A stretch of 64,000 nucleotides of DNA from Tsuneonella flava (GTDB taxonomy: Bacteria; Pseudomonadota; Alphaproteobacteria; Sphingomonadales; Sphingomonadaceae): positions 62,001-126,000 of the forward strand of contig NZ_PHSO01000001.1 of assembly GCF_002870965.1 (NCBI RefSeq), read 5' to 3'. Position 1 is the first letter of the stretch; every line of letters starts with the position of its first letter. This document shows, piece after piece, positions 1 through 9,900 of the stretch. The notes beneath the pieces are model-generated. The model ran no database searches. It worked only from the letters and a program-made list of their open reading frames with translations, and had not been told where the DNA came from. A program made the position numbers and the translations under genes.

Positions 1-328
1 TCTTCACGCTCGACTGCGCGGCATGCATGTTCACGACATCCGCCCCCAGCCGCTTGCCCGCAATCTCGAAACTCAACAGCGTGCGGGTGGAATTTTCGAA
101 GAAGGCATTGATGACAGTAAGCCCGGCCAGCAGATCGGTGTGCTTGTCAGCACCACGGTTCATCGCCACCCACTGTTCCGCTTCGTCCAGCAGATAGAGG
201 ATTTCATGCCGTTCCAACCGCCCGATCGCCACGAGGTCGCGATGCGGGAACGCCAGTGCGCCCGCCGGGTAACGGCCCGCTGGAACGCCAGCTACCGGAT
301 ATTTTTCCGCCGATGTCATTGAAGTCAT
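1..328 (-). CDS. pyrB: Aspartate carbamoyltransferase, catalytic chain (5' part, cut by window edge)
   Basis: Aspartate carbamoyltransferase condenses carbamoyl phosphate with aspartate in the second step of pyrimidine synthesis in the cytosol. The minus strand gives 109 N-terminal residues before the window ends. FFENSTRT at about residues 76-83 is the carbamoyl-phosphate loop (S-T-R-T), followed by [16 protein letters not shown], which is typical of the family. I start at the ATG at 328; a second in-frame ATG lies at 319. The rest of the gene lies beyond position 1. It diverges from sppA across about 110 bp. Identity is secure; only the exact start is open. Confidence 0.93.
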   Translation of the reverse strand, partial: MTSMTSAEKYPVAGVPAGRYPAGALAFPHRDLVAIGRLERHEILYLLDEAEQWVAMNRGADKHTDLLAGLTVINAFFENSTRTLLSFEIAGKRLGADVVNMHAAQSSVK

Positions 329-437
329 GCCCTTGATCGAGTGAGGTCAGCCGGTCAAGCGGTTTCACACTGGCGCCCACGTCATCGAACCGATAGGCTG
401 GGCGCCAGCTTATCGGAATCAGGGGAATAATCCGCAT

Positions 438-2327
438 ATGTCGTTTGCCCGCAAGGTCTGGCACCTGCTCGTCGCTATCAAGGACGGGCTTTCGCTGGTC
501 TTCCTCCTGCTGTTTTTCACCGCTCTCTATATGGTCCTGACTGCGCGGCCCAACCCCGGCCATGTCCGCGAAGGGGCGCTGCTGCTCGATCTCGACGGTT
601 CTATTGTTGAGGAAAAAACGGCCATCAATCCTTTATCCGTCCTGCTTTCAGGCGAAGCGCCTGCAGGCGAATTCGATGTGCAGGATCTGGTCCATGCACT
701 CGATACCGCGGCTGACGACGATCGGATCAAGGCGGTGGTGATCGATATGTCGCGCTTCATGGGCGGCGGTCAGGTCGCGATGGAAACCGTTGGCGCCGCA
801 CTCGACCGGGTGCGCGCTGCGAAGAAACCTGTGCTGACTTTCGCCACGGTCTATACCGACGACGGCGTGATGCTGGCCGCCCATGCCAGCGAGGTATGGG
901 CCGATCCGATGGGCGGCGCTGTTGTCGCCGGACCGGGCGGCAAGCATCTGTATTACGGCGACCTTCTCAAACGGTTCAAAGTCGATCCGCACGTCTTCAA
1001 GGTCGGTACGTATAAAAGCGCGGTCGAACCTTATCTGCGGTCCGACATGTCGGAACCGGCGCGCGAGAACTACACCCAGTTGTACGGATCGCTGTGGAGC
1101 GAATGGAAGGCCGATGTCGCCAAGGCCCGTCCCAAGGCGAAGATCGACCAGATTGCCAAAGATCCGGCGGCGTGGGTTCAGGCGGCCAACGGCGATTTCG
1201 CTAAGGCCGCGCTCAATGCCGGGCTGGTCGACAAGCTGGGCGACCGGGTCGAATTCGGCAAACGCGTTGCCAAGATCGTGGGCGAAGATCCGTGGAACAA
1301 GGATCCGGGTGCATTTGCCAGTGTCGATCTCGATCCCTGGCTGGCCGATAATGAACCCGAAACGCCGGGCAAGCCGATTGGCGTCATCACCATCGCCGGT
1401 GAAATCGTCGATGGCGATGCCGGACCGGGCGTTGCCGGGGGTGATCGAATTGCCGGCCTGCTGAACGATGCGCTCGACGACGATCTGGCCGGGCTGGTGG
1501 TACGGGTCGATTCGCCCGGCGGTTCGGTTATGGCCAGCGAAGAAATCCGCCGTGCCATCCTGCGTCTGAAGGCTCAGGGAATTCCGGTCGCGGTATCGAT
1601 GGGCAACCTCGCCGCCAGCGGGGGATACTGGGTTTCGACACCGGGCGACCGGATATTTGCCGAACCCACTACGATCACCGGATCGATCGGCATTTTCGCA
1701 GTCGTTCCGACATTCGAAAAGACACTGGCAGATTATGGCGTCTATTCCGATGGCGTGCAGACCACTGCGCTCAGCGGGCAACCCGACCTGATCGGCGGGT
1801 TCAATCCCGAAATCGAAGCGATCATGCAATCGGGCATCGAAAACGGATACCGCCAGTTCCTCACCCGCGTCGCACAGTCACGCAAGATGTCGACAGAGGC
1901 GGTCGACAAGATCGCGCAGGGGCGCGTGTGGGATGGCGGCACCGCGCGCCAGATCGGCCTGGTCGATCAGTTCGGCGGTCTGCCCGATGCACTCGAATGG
2001 GTCGCCAAACAGGCAAAGCTGAAGGATGGCGACTGGCACGCACAATATCTCGGCAAGGAACAGACCCGTTACGACACGATCATCAAGCGGATCGTTCAGG
2101 GTGGCGATTCCCACGGCCGCGCAGCCGTTGCGACCGGCCCGGACATGGTCGCCGTGATGGCAGGCCGCCAGCAAGCACAGCTGGCGCAAGTCAGCAGCGA
2201 TCTGGAACGGCTGATGCGCGCACAGGGAATGCAGGCCTATTGCCTCGAATGCGCGCCCGCCGTGCAACCGCGCAAATCGCGCCCGACGGCACGCTGGCTG
2301 GCAACGCTGGCCGCATTGATAGATTGA
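438..2327 (+). CDS. sppA: Signal peptide peptidase SppA, 67K type
   Basis: SppA is a membrane-anchored serine protease that degrades cleaved signal peptides. The 629-residue length fits the double-domain (67K) type. One membrane helix spans about residues 15-36. The general-base lysine is K193 in TYKSAVEP in the first S49 domain, and the nucleophile is S394 in NLAASGGYW in the second, the same Lys/Ser pairing as E. coli SppA. An AGGGG motif precedes the ATG at a normal distance. The gene stands alone between pyrB and tRNA-Val, and the last ~40 residues are variable and Arg/Pro-rich. Confidence 0.95.
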   Translation: MSFARKVWHLLVAIKDGLSLVFLLLFFTALYMVLTARPNPGHVREGALLLDLDGSIVEEKTAINPLSVLLSGEAPAGEFDVQDLVHALDTAADDDRIKAVVIDMSRFMGGGQVAMETVGAALDRVRAAKKPVLTFATVYTDDGVMLAAHASEVWADPMGGAVVAGPGGKHLYYGDLLKRFKVDPHVFKVGTYKSAVEPYLRSDMSEPARENYTQLYGSLWSEWKADVAKARPKAKIDQIAKDPAAWVQAANGDFAKAALNAGLVDKLGDRVEFGKRVAKIVGEDPWNKDPGAFASVDLDPWLADNEPETPGKPIGVITIAGEIVDGDAGPGVAGGDRIAGLLNDALDDDLAGLVVRVDSPGGSVMASEEIRRAILRLKAQGIPVAVSMGNLAASGGYWVSTPGDRIFAEPTTITGSIGIFAVVPTFEKTLADYGVYSDGVQTTALSGQPDLIGGFNPEIEAIMQSGIENGYRQFLTRVAQSRKMSTEAVDKIAQGRVWDGGTARQIGLVDQFGGLPDALEWVAKQAKLKDGDWHAQYLGKEQTRYDTIIKRIVQGGDSHGRAAVATGPDMVAVMAGRQQAQLAQVSSDLERLMRAQGMQAYCLECAPAVQPRKSRPTARWLATLAALID

Positions 2328-2351
2328 GACAGACCGAACGCGGATAGCCTC

Positions 2352-2377
2352 TTGCCATCACCGCAGGGTGATGGCAA
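2352..2377. terminator. Perfect 11-bp hairpin after sppA
   Basis: TTGCCATCACC and its exact complement GGTGATGGCAA flank a 4-nt GCAG loop, 24 bp after the sppA stop. No run of T follows, so this is not a classical intrinsic terminator. It may still end or stabilise the sppA transcript before the tRNA. Confidence 0.45.
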
Positions 2378-2400
2378 AGGCGCCGCTTCGCGAACGCGAT

Positions 2401-2475
2401 GGGCGCGTAGCTCAGTGGTAGAGCACACCCTTCACACGGGTGGGGTCGCAAGTTCAATCCTTGCCGCGCCCACCA
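2401..2475 (+). tRNA. tRNA-Val (anticodon CAC)
   Basis: A complete cloverleaf is visible. The acceptor stem pairs GGGCGCG with CGCGCCC. The D arm carries AGCTCAGTGGTAGAGC. The anticodon stem CACCC/GGGTG encloses the loop TTCACAC, giving anticodon CAC. The T arm contains GTTCAATCC. The 3' CCA is encoded (2473-2475). Decayed integrase sequence follows within 80 bp, so this tRNA is a likely integration site. Confidence 0.97.
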
Positions 2476-2503
2476 TCTCTTCAATGACTTAGAAGATATG
2501 GTG
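2471..2503. repeat. Imperfect inverted repeat at the tRNA 3' end
   Basis: CACCATCTCTTC at 2471-2482 is mirrored, with one mismatch, by GAAGATATGGTG at 2492-2503. The left arm overlaps the last bases of tRNA-Val. It could be a transcript-ending hairpin or a remnant of the attachment site used by the adjacent integrase; the sequence alone does not decide. Confidence 0.35.
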
Positions 2504-2552
2504 CGCCATCCCGCGCAGAGCTATTTTCAGGGTAGTGAAAAGCGCTCTTTCG

Positions 2553-2939
2553 CTACGACAAATGCGGGCGAATTTCTCCCAGTTCTGCTTGATAGCCGCT
2601 TTGAGTAAGCCGGTATCCTAAGCCACTGTCGCCGTGGATCAGCTTGGCAGTGCACATTTCTCCTAGCCGATTTCGTACTGAGCCCCCGGTCGTTGTGAAT
2701 ATGAAGTCGCCGCCGTTCCACTTGGGTAGGGCCTCGACCAATGTCCACGCCGGGGCGGAGAGCGGGAACACGTGCGGTCGCTTCGTCATGTAGCTGACGG
2801 CCGGTATCTCGACCGCGCGCTGCACCTCGTGGATCCATCCACGATCGAGCCCGGCGACCTCCGACCGGCGCTGGCTGGTCAGTATCAGGAGCCGGACCAT
2901 GTCCTCGAACGGATAGGCGCGTCCGTCGCGGCCGGAGTG
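2553..2939 (-). pseudogene. Tyrosine recombinase (phage/island integrase) remnant
   Basis: This minus-strand frame is open from the stop codon of the glycosyltransferase gene (2940) to a TGA at 2553. It carries the middle of a P4-like integrase. LLILTSQRRSEVAGL contains the first catalytic Arg region, and TKRPHVFPLS matches the conserved Lys/beta-hairpin segment. GGDFIFTTTGG is also typical. The N-terminal arm-binding and core-binding domains are missing, and so are the HxxR box and the catalytic Tyr, so it cannot be active. Its position beside tRNA-Val suggests the scar of a tRNA-targeting island. An internal ATG at 2900 could start a 115-residue peptide, but I doubt it is a functional gene. 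Confidence 0.75.
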
Positions 2940-4364
2940 TCAGGCGCTTGTGAATCCGGCCCTTGGAACTGCGGCCCAGGTGCTGTCCTTGCGGAAGAAT
3001 CGACGCATGCCGTTCAGGCGATACCAGAGGTTGATCTGGCGATATCCGAAGTTCTCGACCACCGCCGCCATGCCGATCCTCAGCAGGTCCCTGGCCGACG
3101 GTGTGCGTTTGAGTTGCTGTTCCTCCAACACGAGTGTGCCAACACTGAGGACGCACCCGAAAACGACCGACACGAAGAAGAAGGCGACTGCCATCATCGG
3201 GTCGAGCAGGCCCAGCAATGCAGCAGCGGGCAAGACGAGGTAGCCAAGAAGTTCGGCTGGGGGGCCCAAAATGTCCTCAAGCACGATCTGCGGCAAGGCG
3301 AGCAAGCCGATGCGTCCGTATCGCGGATTGCCGATCATTCCGCGATGGTGCTGCAGCGTCTCCAGCGCACCCTGCTGCCACCGCGCGCGCTGGTTATCGA
3401 GGCCCTGCAGCGCAGCGGGCGCTTCTGTCCAGCAGACGATATCCGGCACGAAGGCGATGCGATATTCGCGTCTGTTATCGCGCATGAAGCGGTGCATCCG
3501 CACGACGAGCTCGAGATCTTCACCGACCGTGTCGTGCCGATAACCGCCCATCTCGACCAGCGTCGAGCGACGGAACAGGCCGAACGCGCCCGAAATCAGC
3601 GTCAACGTGTTGGTATGGGCATTGGCGACACGGTTCATCAGAAACGCGCGCAGGTATTCGACGATCTGGAAGCGGGGCACCATTTCCTTGGCGATTCCGA
3701 TCTTCTGGAGCGATCCGTCTTTGATCGTACAACCATTGGCGATGCGGATCGCGCCACCCACCGCGATAAGGCGATCATCATACATGAAGGGCTCGGCCGC
3801 ACGCAGTAACCCGTCGGGCTCAATGATCGAGTCTGCATCGATGATGCAGACGAGCGGAGTCCGCGCGAACCCGATCCCCGCATTGGCTGCATCGGCTTTG
3901 CGCCCGTTCTCCTTGTCCACGACCAACAGGTTCGGATAGCGGCGCGAGCGATAGGTCCCGAGGATTTTGGTGTGTTGTAATGCGGCGATCTGCGTTGCCT
4001 GCGCCTCGTACATGTCGAATGAGCGGAGCAGTTCGCCAAGCGTATCGTCTTTCGAGCCGTCGTTGACCACGATGATTTCGTGTTCGGGATACTCCAATGC
4101 CAGCAGCGCCTTCACGCTCTGCACGATCGATAGCTGTTCGTTGAAGGCGGGCGCAATCACGGAAATGGGTAACGCGAGGTCGGCATACCGGTGCCAGAGA
4201 TCGCGCGCGCCGTCGCCCGGCTTCACTCGCGTCAGGAACACCCACGCCGCAATCAGCAATTGAGCCAATGCAACGAGGTTACGAAGCGCAACCACAACAA
4301 AACACGTGAATGCAATCCAGACGATACCGGTGGAAAGAGCGTATATGGTTCCAGCCCAGCTCAT
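2940..4364 (-). CDS. Membrane GT2 glycosyltransferase (cellulose/PNAG-synthase-like)
   Basis: This is a processive-type family 2 glycosyltransferase at the inner membrane that probably builds or decorates a surface polysaccharide; donor and product are unknown. The 474 residues start with a hydrophobic segment (about 5-45). The GT-A core follows, with NDGS at 101-104, DAD at 176-178, GED at 281-283 and QRARW at 325-329, the set expected of active processive GT2 enzymes. Hydrophobic helices follow at about 350-430. No PilZ domain is visible. Its ATG overlaps the stop of the HEAT gene (ATGA), so it is the last gene of the operon starting at the response regulator. The stop directly abuts the integrase scar. 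Confidence 0.88.
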   Translation of the reverse strand: MSWAGTIYALSTGIVWIAFTCFVVVALRNLVALAQLLIAAWVFLTRVKPGDGARDLWHRYADLALPISVIAPAFNEQLSIVQSVKALLALEYPEHEIIVVNDGSKDDTLGELLRSFDMYEAQATQIAALQHTKILGTYRSRRYPNLLVVDKENGRKADAANAGIGFARTPLVCIIDADSIIEPDGLLRAAEPFMYDDRLIAVGGAIRIANGCTIKDGSLQKIGIAKEMVPRFQIVEYLRAFLMNRVANAHTNTLTLISGAFGLFRRSTLVEMGGYRHDTVGEDLELVVRMHRFMRDNRREYRIAFVPDIVCWTEAPAALQGLDNQRARWQQGALETLQHHRGMIGNPRYGRIGLLALPQIVLEDILGPPAELLGYLVLPAAALLGLLDPMMAVAFFFVSVVFGCVLSVGTLVLEEQQLKRTPSARDLLRIGMAAVVENFGYRQINLWYRLNGMRRFFRKDSTWAAVPRAGFTSA

Positions 4365-5338
4365 GCGACAGGAGCCGCCTGAGGTGTAACATCATCGACG
4401 GGTTCAAGTTGTTCCAGCGCCTGCTCGGCGCGCAAGCGGACCCATAGTTCGGGGTCGTGGCGCAGCTGGGCGATGGCGGGCACCGCCTTGCGCAGCCCCA
4501 GGCGAACGCTCGCCCCGATTGCCTGCAGGCGAACCGCGGGCACAGGGTCCGTAAGGCCTATCATAATCCAGCGCCTTGCCGCAGGATGCCCAAGCCGAGC
4601 GGACGCGCGCATCACCGCACAACGAATTTCGGGATCGGGATCGTTGGACGCCTTATCGAGCGTGTCGATTGCCCCCATGTTATCCGACCAACCGAGCGCG
4701 TCGATGATCTGCACTCGCCATGCGTCTTGTAGCTCGTCCTCAAGCAGCAATAGCATTTGCTCGGGATAGAGAGGGGCCGCCGATCGCAGCAGAGCGATAT
4801 CGAGCCGGGTTGGCTGTCGGCACAGCGCATTTAAAAGACGCAGCGTCTCTCGCGGGGGCGGCAGCGCACCATTGGCACCTAGTGCAAATGCGGCTTCCAG
4901 CCGGACTCGCGGGCTGCGGTCGCTGGCCATCATTTCCCGCAATCGACCGATACAGGCCTCGCTACCAAACTGCTGCATCGACTGGATCGCGTTGATGCGG
5001 CTGGATCGATAGAGGCTGTGCGAAATGCGAAGTGTCTCCCTGAGCACGCCGTCGAGTTCTGCGATTTGCAACAGGCGCGTCCGCTCGCCTCCTCTGAGCA
5101 GAGGAAGAATCCGCGATATTGCTTTCAGACGGGCCCGACGGGGCCAGGTGTCGGCTTCCGAAACCTTGTGGCCCGCGACCCGCTGCAGGTAGCTGCGGGT
5201 AATCGCCGCATCACGCTCGTCCCGGCGCGCACGGTTTCTTTCCGAGAGGTAACGACGCAGGACAAGAGCGAGAAAGACAATCGTGATCGCGCCGGCGCAC
5301 AGCGCGGTCGTCACGACAATGTCCTGATAAAAGCTCAC
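4361..5338 (-). CDS. Membrane-anchored HEAT-repeat protein
   Basis: The 325-residue protein has one N-terminal membrane helix (about residues 8-28) and then a basic stretch. The rest consists of helical repeats of HEAT/PBS-lyase type, for example VRLEAAFALGANG, EIRCAVMRASARLG and VRLQAIGASVRLG. HEAT arrays are protein-binding scaffolds and no catalytic motif is visible. It overlaps both neighbours by ATGA, so translation is coupled to the YaiO-type barrel upstream and the GT2 enzyme downstream. I infer an assembly or regulatory subunit of the surface-glycan machine. The fold is clear; the role is not. Confidence 0.8.
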   Translation of the reverse strand: MSFYQDIVVTTALCAGAITIVFLALVLRRYLSERNRARRDERDAAITRSYLQRVAGHKVSEADTWPRRARLKAISRILPLLRGGERTRLLQIAELDGVLRETLRISHSLYRSSRINAIQSMQQFGSEACIGRLREMMASDRSPRVRLEAAFALGANGALPPPRETLRLLNALCRQPTRLDIALLRSAAPLYPEQMLLLLEDELQDAWRVQIIDALGWSDNMGAIDTLDKASNDPDPEIRCAVMRASARLGHPAARRWIMIGLTDPVPAVRLQAIGASVRLGLRKAVPAIAQLRHDPELWVRLRAEQALEQLEPVDDVTPQAAPVA

Positions 5339-6468
5339 TGTGGCTTGAACCGGTACGTCAGCGTCAACATGCCTGCATAGCGGCGATAGCTGTTGGCGCG
5401 GTTTTCATAGCTTCCGGCGCCGCTGAGCACGAGGGTATCGCTGACAGGAAGGCGAACGCCCGCCGCCAGACTTCGCAGCTGCCGCAAGCCGTCGGCCTCC
5501 GCCTCGGGATAGCTCGCAGCGATCAGGAAGATGGAGGTATCGCGCTCACGTCCGTAATCGAGCCTCACTGACCCGCCCAGGCGATAACCATCGTCGCCGC
5601 CGAAAATGTTGATCGCCCGGCCGCTGAGGGTGAAGTCCCGATCGAGCGCAATGCTCAGGCCAGGCTGGAGTGCGGCAATAGTGCCGGTGTCATAGTCGGC
5701 GACACGAACATCGGCCAGCACCGCCACGCCGTCACTTACACGTAACTCGCCCCCCGCGCCGACACTCCACCGCTCCAGGAAGTCGGGCGACGGGACCGCT
5801 GTTGCAGCGACATATACGACGCCATCGGCGATCTGGTGATCGGTGCGCACACTGATGCGCGTGTCGATTGCAGCGCGCTCTTCTCGCATCACGCCGAACG
5901 TGATCGTGTCACCGCGAGATATATCGAGTGCAGCGGCCAGACTCTGGGTGTTCCACGTCTGGCTGAAACCGGCTGCCGTCTTGATATCGGAAATGCCGGC
6001 GCTCACCGATATCGCCCTCATGCGAAAGCCTTCAGCCGCTTCTTGCTGTGTAAGGAGCGCGGTCAGCCGGTCAAGTTCGGGATAATCGGGATTGCGGGCC
6101 GCAATGGCAGCGGTGGCGCGCTGCGCTGCCGAAATGTCCCCACGCCAATACAGGATATAGGCGCGGGCGAGCGCAACATCGAGATCGTCCGGTGCGAGCC
6201 GTGTGGCCTCGTCGATCCGATCCAGCGCCAGATCGAGCTGCCCGGCGCCAGCCTCCACCATCGCGAGCCGCCGCAAGAGATCGGGATCGTCAGGCGACGC
6301 GGCAAGCATGGGCAACAGGATTTGCCGTGCGCGCTCGAAGTTGCCTTCGTCACGCGCCTCAGCCGCAGTATTGAGCCTTTCAGCGCGCGAAGTGTCGGGC
6401 TCTTGCCCCGCAAGGGGCGCGCTGAGAATGCCGATGAGGAGTGCGAAAATTCGACAGTCGCACTTCAT
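5335..6468 (-). CDS. YaiO-family outer-membrane beta-barrel with TPR domain
   Basis: The 377-residue protein has an N-terminal signal peptide (about 1-21, ending near PLAGQ). TPR-like helices follow (about 30-145; for example ARQILLPMLAASPDDPDLLR). The C-terminal half shows alternating beta-strands and ends in LTYRFKPQ, as expected for an outer-membrane barrel. YaiO proteins are found with polysaccharide synthesis genes and may act in export. The start overlaps the response regulator's stop (ATGA) and the stop overlaps the HEAT gene. Function within this operon is inferred from context. Confidence 0.83.
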   Translation of the reverse strand: MKCDCRIFALLIGILSAPLAGQEPDTSRAERLNTAAEARDEGNFERARQILLPMLAASPDDPDLLRRLAMVEAGAGQLDLALDRIDEATRLAPDDLDVALARAYILYWRGDISAAQRATAAIAARNPDYPELDRLTALLTQQEAAEGFRMRAISVSAGISDIKTAAGFSQTWNTQSLAAALDISRGDTITFGVMREERAAIDTRISVRTDHQIADGVVYVAATAVPSPDFLERWSVGAGGELRVSDGVAVLADVRVADYDTGTIAALQPGLSIALDRDFTLSGRAINIFGGDDGYRLGGSVRLDYGRERDTSIFLIAASYPEAEADGLRQLRSLAAGVRLPVSDTLVLSGAGSYENRANSYRRYAGMLTLTYRFKPQ

Positions 6469-6836
6469 TGTGTGGCTTCGACAAGTCCGGATATGCGAAC
6501 CAGCAGCTCCTGAGGGATGAAAGGTTTCGTGAGGTATTCTGCGGCCCCGCTCTTCAAACCGGCAACGATGTCCGCTTCTCCATTGCGCGCAGTAAGCATG
6601 ACAACGGGAATATCCTTCAGGTCGGGGTCCGCTTTCAACGCCGTCAAAACCGCCGGTCCCGACATGATCGGCATCATGGAATCCAGCACGATCAGGTCTG
6701 GGCGAATCTCCTTTGCGGTTTCCAACGCCTGTGCGCCGTCGCTCGCCGCAACCACCGAATAGCCAGCCCCTTCAAGACGGAACTTAAGGATCTCGACCAG
6801 GATCGGATCGTCGTCAGCAATGAGAATATCAGCCAT
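6465..6836 (-). CDS. Stand-alone receiver-domain response regulator
   Basis: This is a 123-residue CheY-type receiver without an output domain. The acidic pair lies in IADDD (residues 6-10), the phospho-acceptor is D52 in LIVLDSMMP, and the conserved lysine is in TKPF. I place the start at the ATG at 6836 because GGAG sits 8 nt upstream; the frame is open 48 bp further upstream to 6884 with no better start. It is the first gene of the ATGA-coupled operon regulator-barrel-HEAT-GT2. The hybrid kinase gene ends on the same strand ~100 bp upstream and is the obvious phosphate source. Regulation by protein contact, perhaps with the HEAT or GT2 protein, is inferred. Confidence 0.88.
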   Translation of the reverse strand: MADILIADDDPILVEILKFRLEGAGYSVVAASDGAQALETAKEIRPDLIVLDSMMPIMSGPAVLTALKADPDLKDIPVVMLTARNGEADIVAGLKSGAAEYLTKPFIPQELLVRISGLVEATQ

Positions 6837-6938
6837 AATTCGCTCCGGTTTGCGAAACTTATAGCGGGACGAGGTTAAGGCCATCTAAAGCAATGCCTTT
6901 TGTATGTCGCCAAGCGCCGACGAAAGCACGAAATCGGT

Positions 6939-9900
6939 TCATCCCAAGGGCGCAGACGGCATCAGCCGCCCGCGAATGTTTTTCAGCAAGGTGATGACCT
7001 GCGCTTCTTCACTTGTTGCGTTCAGTTCGTGCTGGCTGGTGCGACAGTCATCACCGAGTTCCTCCTGCCCGAAATAGGCAGCTACTCCCGCGATCTGGTG
7101 TAAAAGGCCCGCGATTTCGCCCTTTTCTTCATCGCTCACCGAACCCTGCCCGATGGCGACTTCGATCGCATGGAGCGCAGCCGCTTTCCTGTCCTCGAAC
7201 ATTGCGCGCAGGCGCAGATCTGTCTCCTCCTCGAAAGGCTCGTCGGCGGGCTGATCCTCGCTGGCCAGGCGTGTGGACCATGTGCCGATCGCGGAAGAAA
7301 GTGCATTCATCCGAAGCGGCTTCGCCAGATGTGCCTGCATCCCTGCATCCACACATTTCTGGATGTCGTCGGAATAGGCGTTCGCAGTTACGGCGATGAT
7401 GGGGAGCGTTCCCTCACTTATACCAGCCGCGCGAATTGCGCGGCTCGCCTGAAGGCCGTCCATCTTCGGCATTTGCATGTCCATCAGCACCATGTCGAAA
7501 GGCTTCCCCTCTCGACTGGCTTGCATAACTGCGTCGAAGGCTTCCTGCCCGTCCCGCGCGAGACTACAGTCATGACCACACTTCTCGACCATGGCCATCG
7601 TAAGTTCCTGGTTCACTGGATTGTCTTCAGCTACAAGGATCTTCAGCCGGGCCGTGTGGCTGCAATTCTGGACCGGAGGCGACATTGGAACGGACGCGAT
7701 TTCCCCTTCGCTCTCCTGAAGAGGCAGGCTGAGAATAAAGGTTGAGCCTTTGCCCAGCTCGCTTTCGGCGCGAAGTTCTCCGCCCATCAATTCGGCAAGT
7801 TCGGCACTGATTGGAAGGCCAAGGCCGGTACCACCATACCGCCGCGCGATCGTGTCATCAGCTTGGGTAAACTTGTCGAAAATGCTATCCAGACGATCTT
7901 TGGGAATACCTATTCCGGTATCGCGGACGGCGATGAAAATCCTGTCCGTATGATCGGCTGGCCGATGGCGGACCGACGCCGAAATCTTGACCTCGCCTTC
8001 CTCGGTGAATTTGAGAGCATTGCCAACCAGGTTCAGGACGATCTGCTGCAGACGCATCTTGTCTATCATCACGCGGGCTGGGATCGCCGGGTCGATTTCG
8101 AGGGTCAGCTTTAGGGCCTGCCTGTCCGCGACGGGCTCCATCAGCCGCTGGCAGCTTCGAAGCATGTGCCGAAGGTCTGTCGGTTCGCTGGCAATCGCCA
8201 TCTGCTTGGCTTCGATCTTCGCGAAATCCAGCAGATCGTTCAGAAGCCTGAGCATCGCATTGCCCGAGTCCGCGATCATCTGAAGTCGCCGCTTCTGCTC
8301 CGGTACCTGTTCCTCTTCCAGCGCCAGTTCGGTGAAGCCGATGACCCCGTTCATCGGCGTGCGGATCTCATGGCTCATGTTCGCAAGGAAGCTCGATTTC
8401 GCTTTATCGGCGGCACGAGCTTCCTCGATCGTTTCGGTCAGCCGCTCGCGCATCAGTGTTTCATCGGTGCGGTCGATGATGACGCCAATGACTGCGGTCA
8501 GCTCGCCGCTCTCGTCCGCTTCGATCCGCCCGCGCACCTCGACGTGGCGCAGCTCGCCTTCCGTGGTCAGGAGTCGCGCCTTGAAACTGTACGGCTCACG
8601 CGTGGTCATCGCCGTCTCCAGAGATTCCTCAACCAGACCGCGGTCATCGGGATGATAAAAGTCGATGGCCTTCTCAAGATCAGGCGTGTCGCCCGGCTCC
8701 AGTCCATGCAGGCGATGGACTTCGTCGGACCAGCGGACCTGATCGGTTACTAGGTCGAGATGCCAGTGGCCGATATGCGCGGTCGCTTCAGCCAGTTCGA
8801 GCATGCGGTTATGTTCCGCCAACTCCGCCGTCGCCCGGTTGACCTCTCGCACGACGTGACCTTCACGCCGGAGGAAGATCGCAAGGAGGATGCCGAGTAG
8901 CACGGTGATGCTGAGCCCGCTGAAAAGGGCAAGCGCAGGTGCATCGGAAAAGGACCGCTTTTCGAAAGCGCGGAGGCTCGTCCAGCGAAGGGTGAACGGT
9001 TGCCCCGCCAAACTGATGGTTTCCGTGAATTCAAATTTAGGGTTATCGGCTACCTCATCGGTCGCGTAGAGGAGCGCACTCGGATCGGTCTTGTCGCCAT
9101 GGAATACCTTAAGCGCGAAATCCTTGCCCTGTTGCGGGGTCAAATCGGCCAGGAGTTCTTTTGCTACTAGTGGCGAATAAACCCACCTGCCAGTTGGCTG
9201 ACCGGCTTCATCAAGGATGGGGCTCACCAGCAGAAAGCCTGCCCCCTTGTGCTCATCCTGCACCAGCACGATCGGGCGTGTCAGAACCGGATCACGCCGG
9301 GTAGTCGAAAGTGCAATCGCTTCGCGCCGTCCCTCTTCGAAGGCAAGATTCAGACCAAGTGCGGCCAGGTTCTTGGATAACGGTTCGATCCGGTTAATGA
9401 TGAAATGCTGCTTGCGCTCGACCCGCGGATGCACGTCGAACCTGTCTCCAAACTCACGCGCGAACCGTTTCTTGAAAGCCGGCAGATCATCATCCGCAAC
9501 CTCCTCAAACAGGCCGAAACCACGCATCCCGGGATAAGCACGCTCCATATCCAGCCGGGCGGTGTATTCGCGCCATTGCGATGGCGTGGCACCGCCATTG
9601 ACGGTCACGAAAGCGGCACCGCCCTCTAAAGCGCGCTGATAGATTTGCAGACGATGGCGCAAGGCCTTGTCCGTGTTTGCTGCCATCGTCGCCAGGTTGG
9701 CTTCGGCTTGATCGTACTCGCGCTCGTAGAGGAATTGCCAAACATAGAAGGTCAGCAGCAAGGTGGCGGCGAGGCTGATCGCGACGAGTGCGCTTGCCCC
9801 TTGCAGTGACCGCGCTTGCCAACGCACATCCACCGGCGACCGGTTGGACAGTAGCAGGATGGGCAATACCAGAATCACGCCAAGCAGATCGCCGAAATAC

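Noticed and set aside
648-1829. Long minus-strand open frame inside sppA
   Set aside because: It mirrors the third-position GC of sppA, has no recognisable domain and no start context; sppA has intact catalytic residues.
2191-2484. A minus-strand open frame across the tRNA with a RWWARQGLNLRPHPCEG-like peptide
   Set aside because: It is the reverse of the tRNA-Val gene, a well-known annotation artefact, not a protein.
2772-3809. 345-codon plus-strand open frame opposite the GT2 gene
   Set aside because: Low-complexity shadow; the GT2 gene on the other strand has all family motifs.
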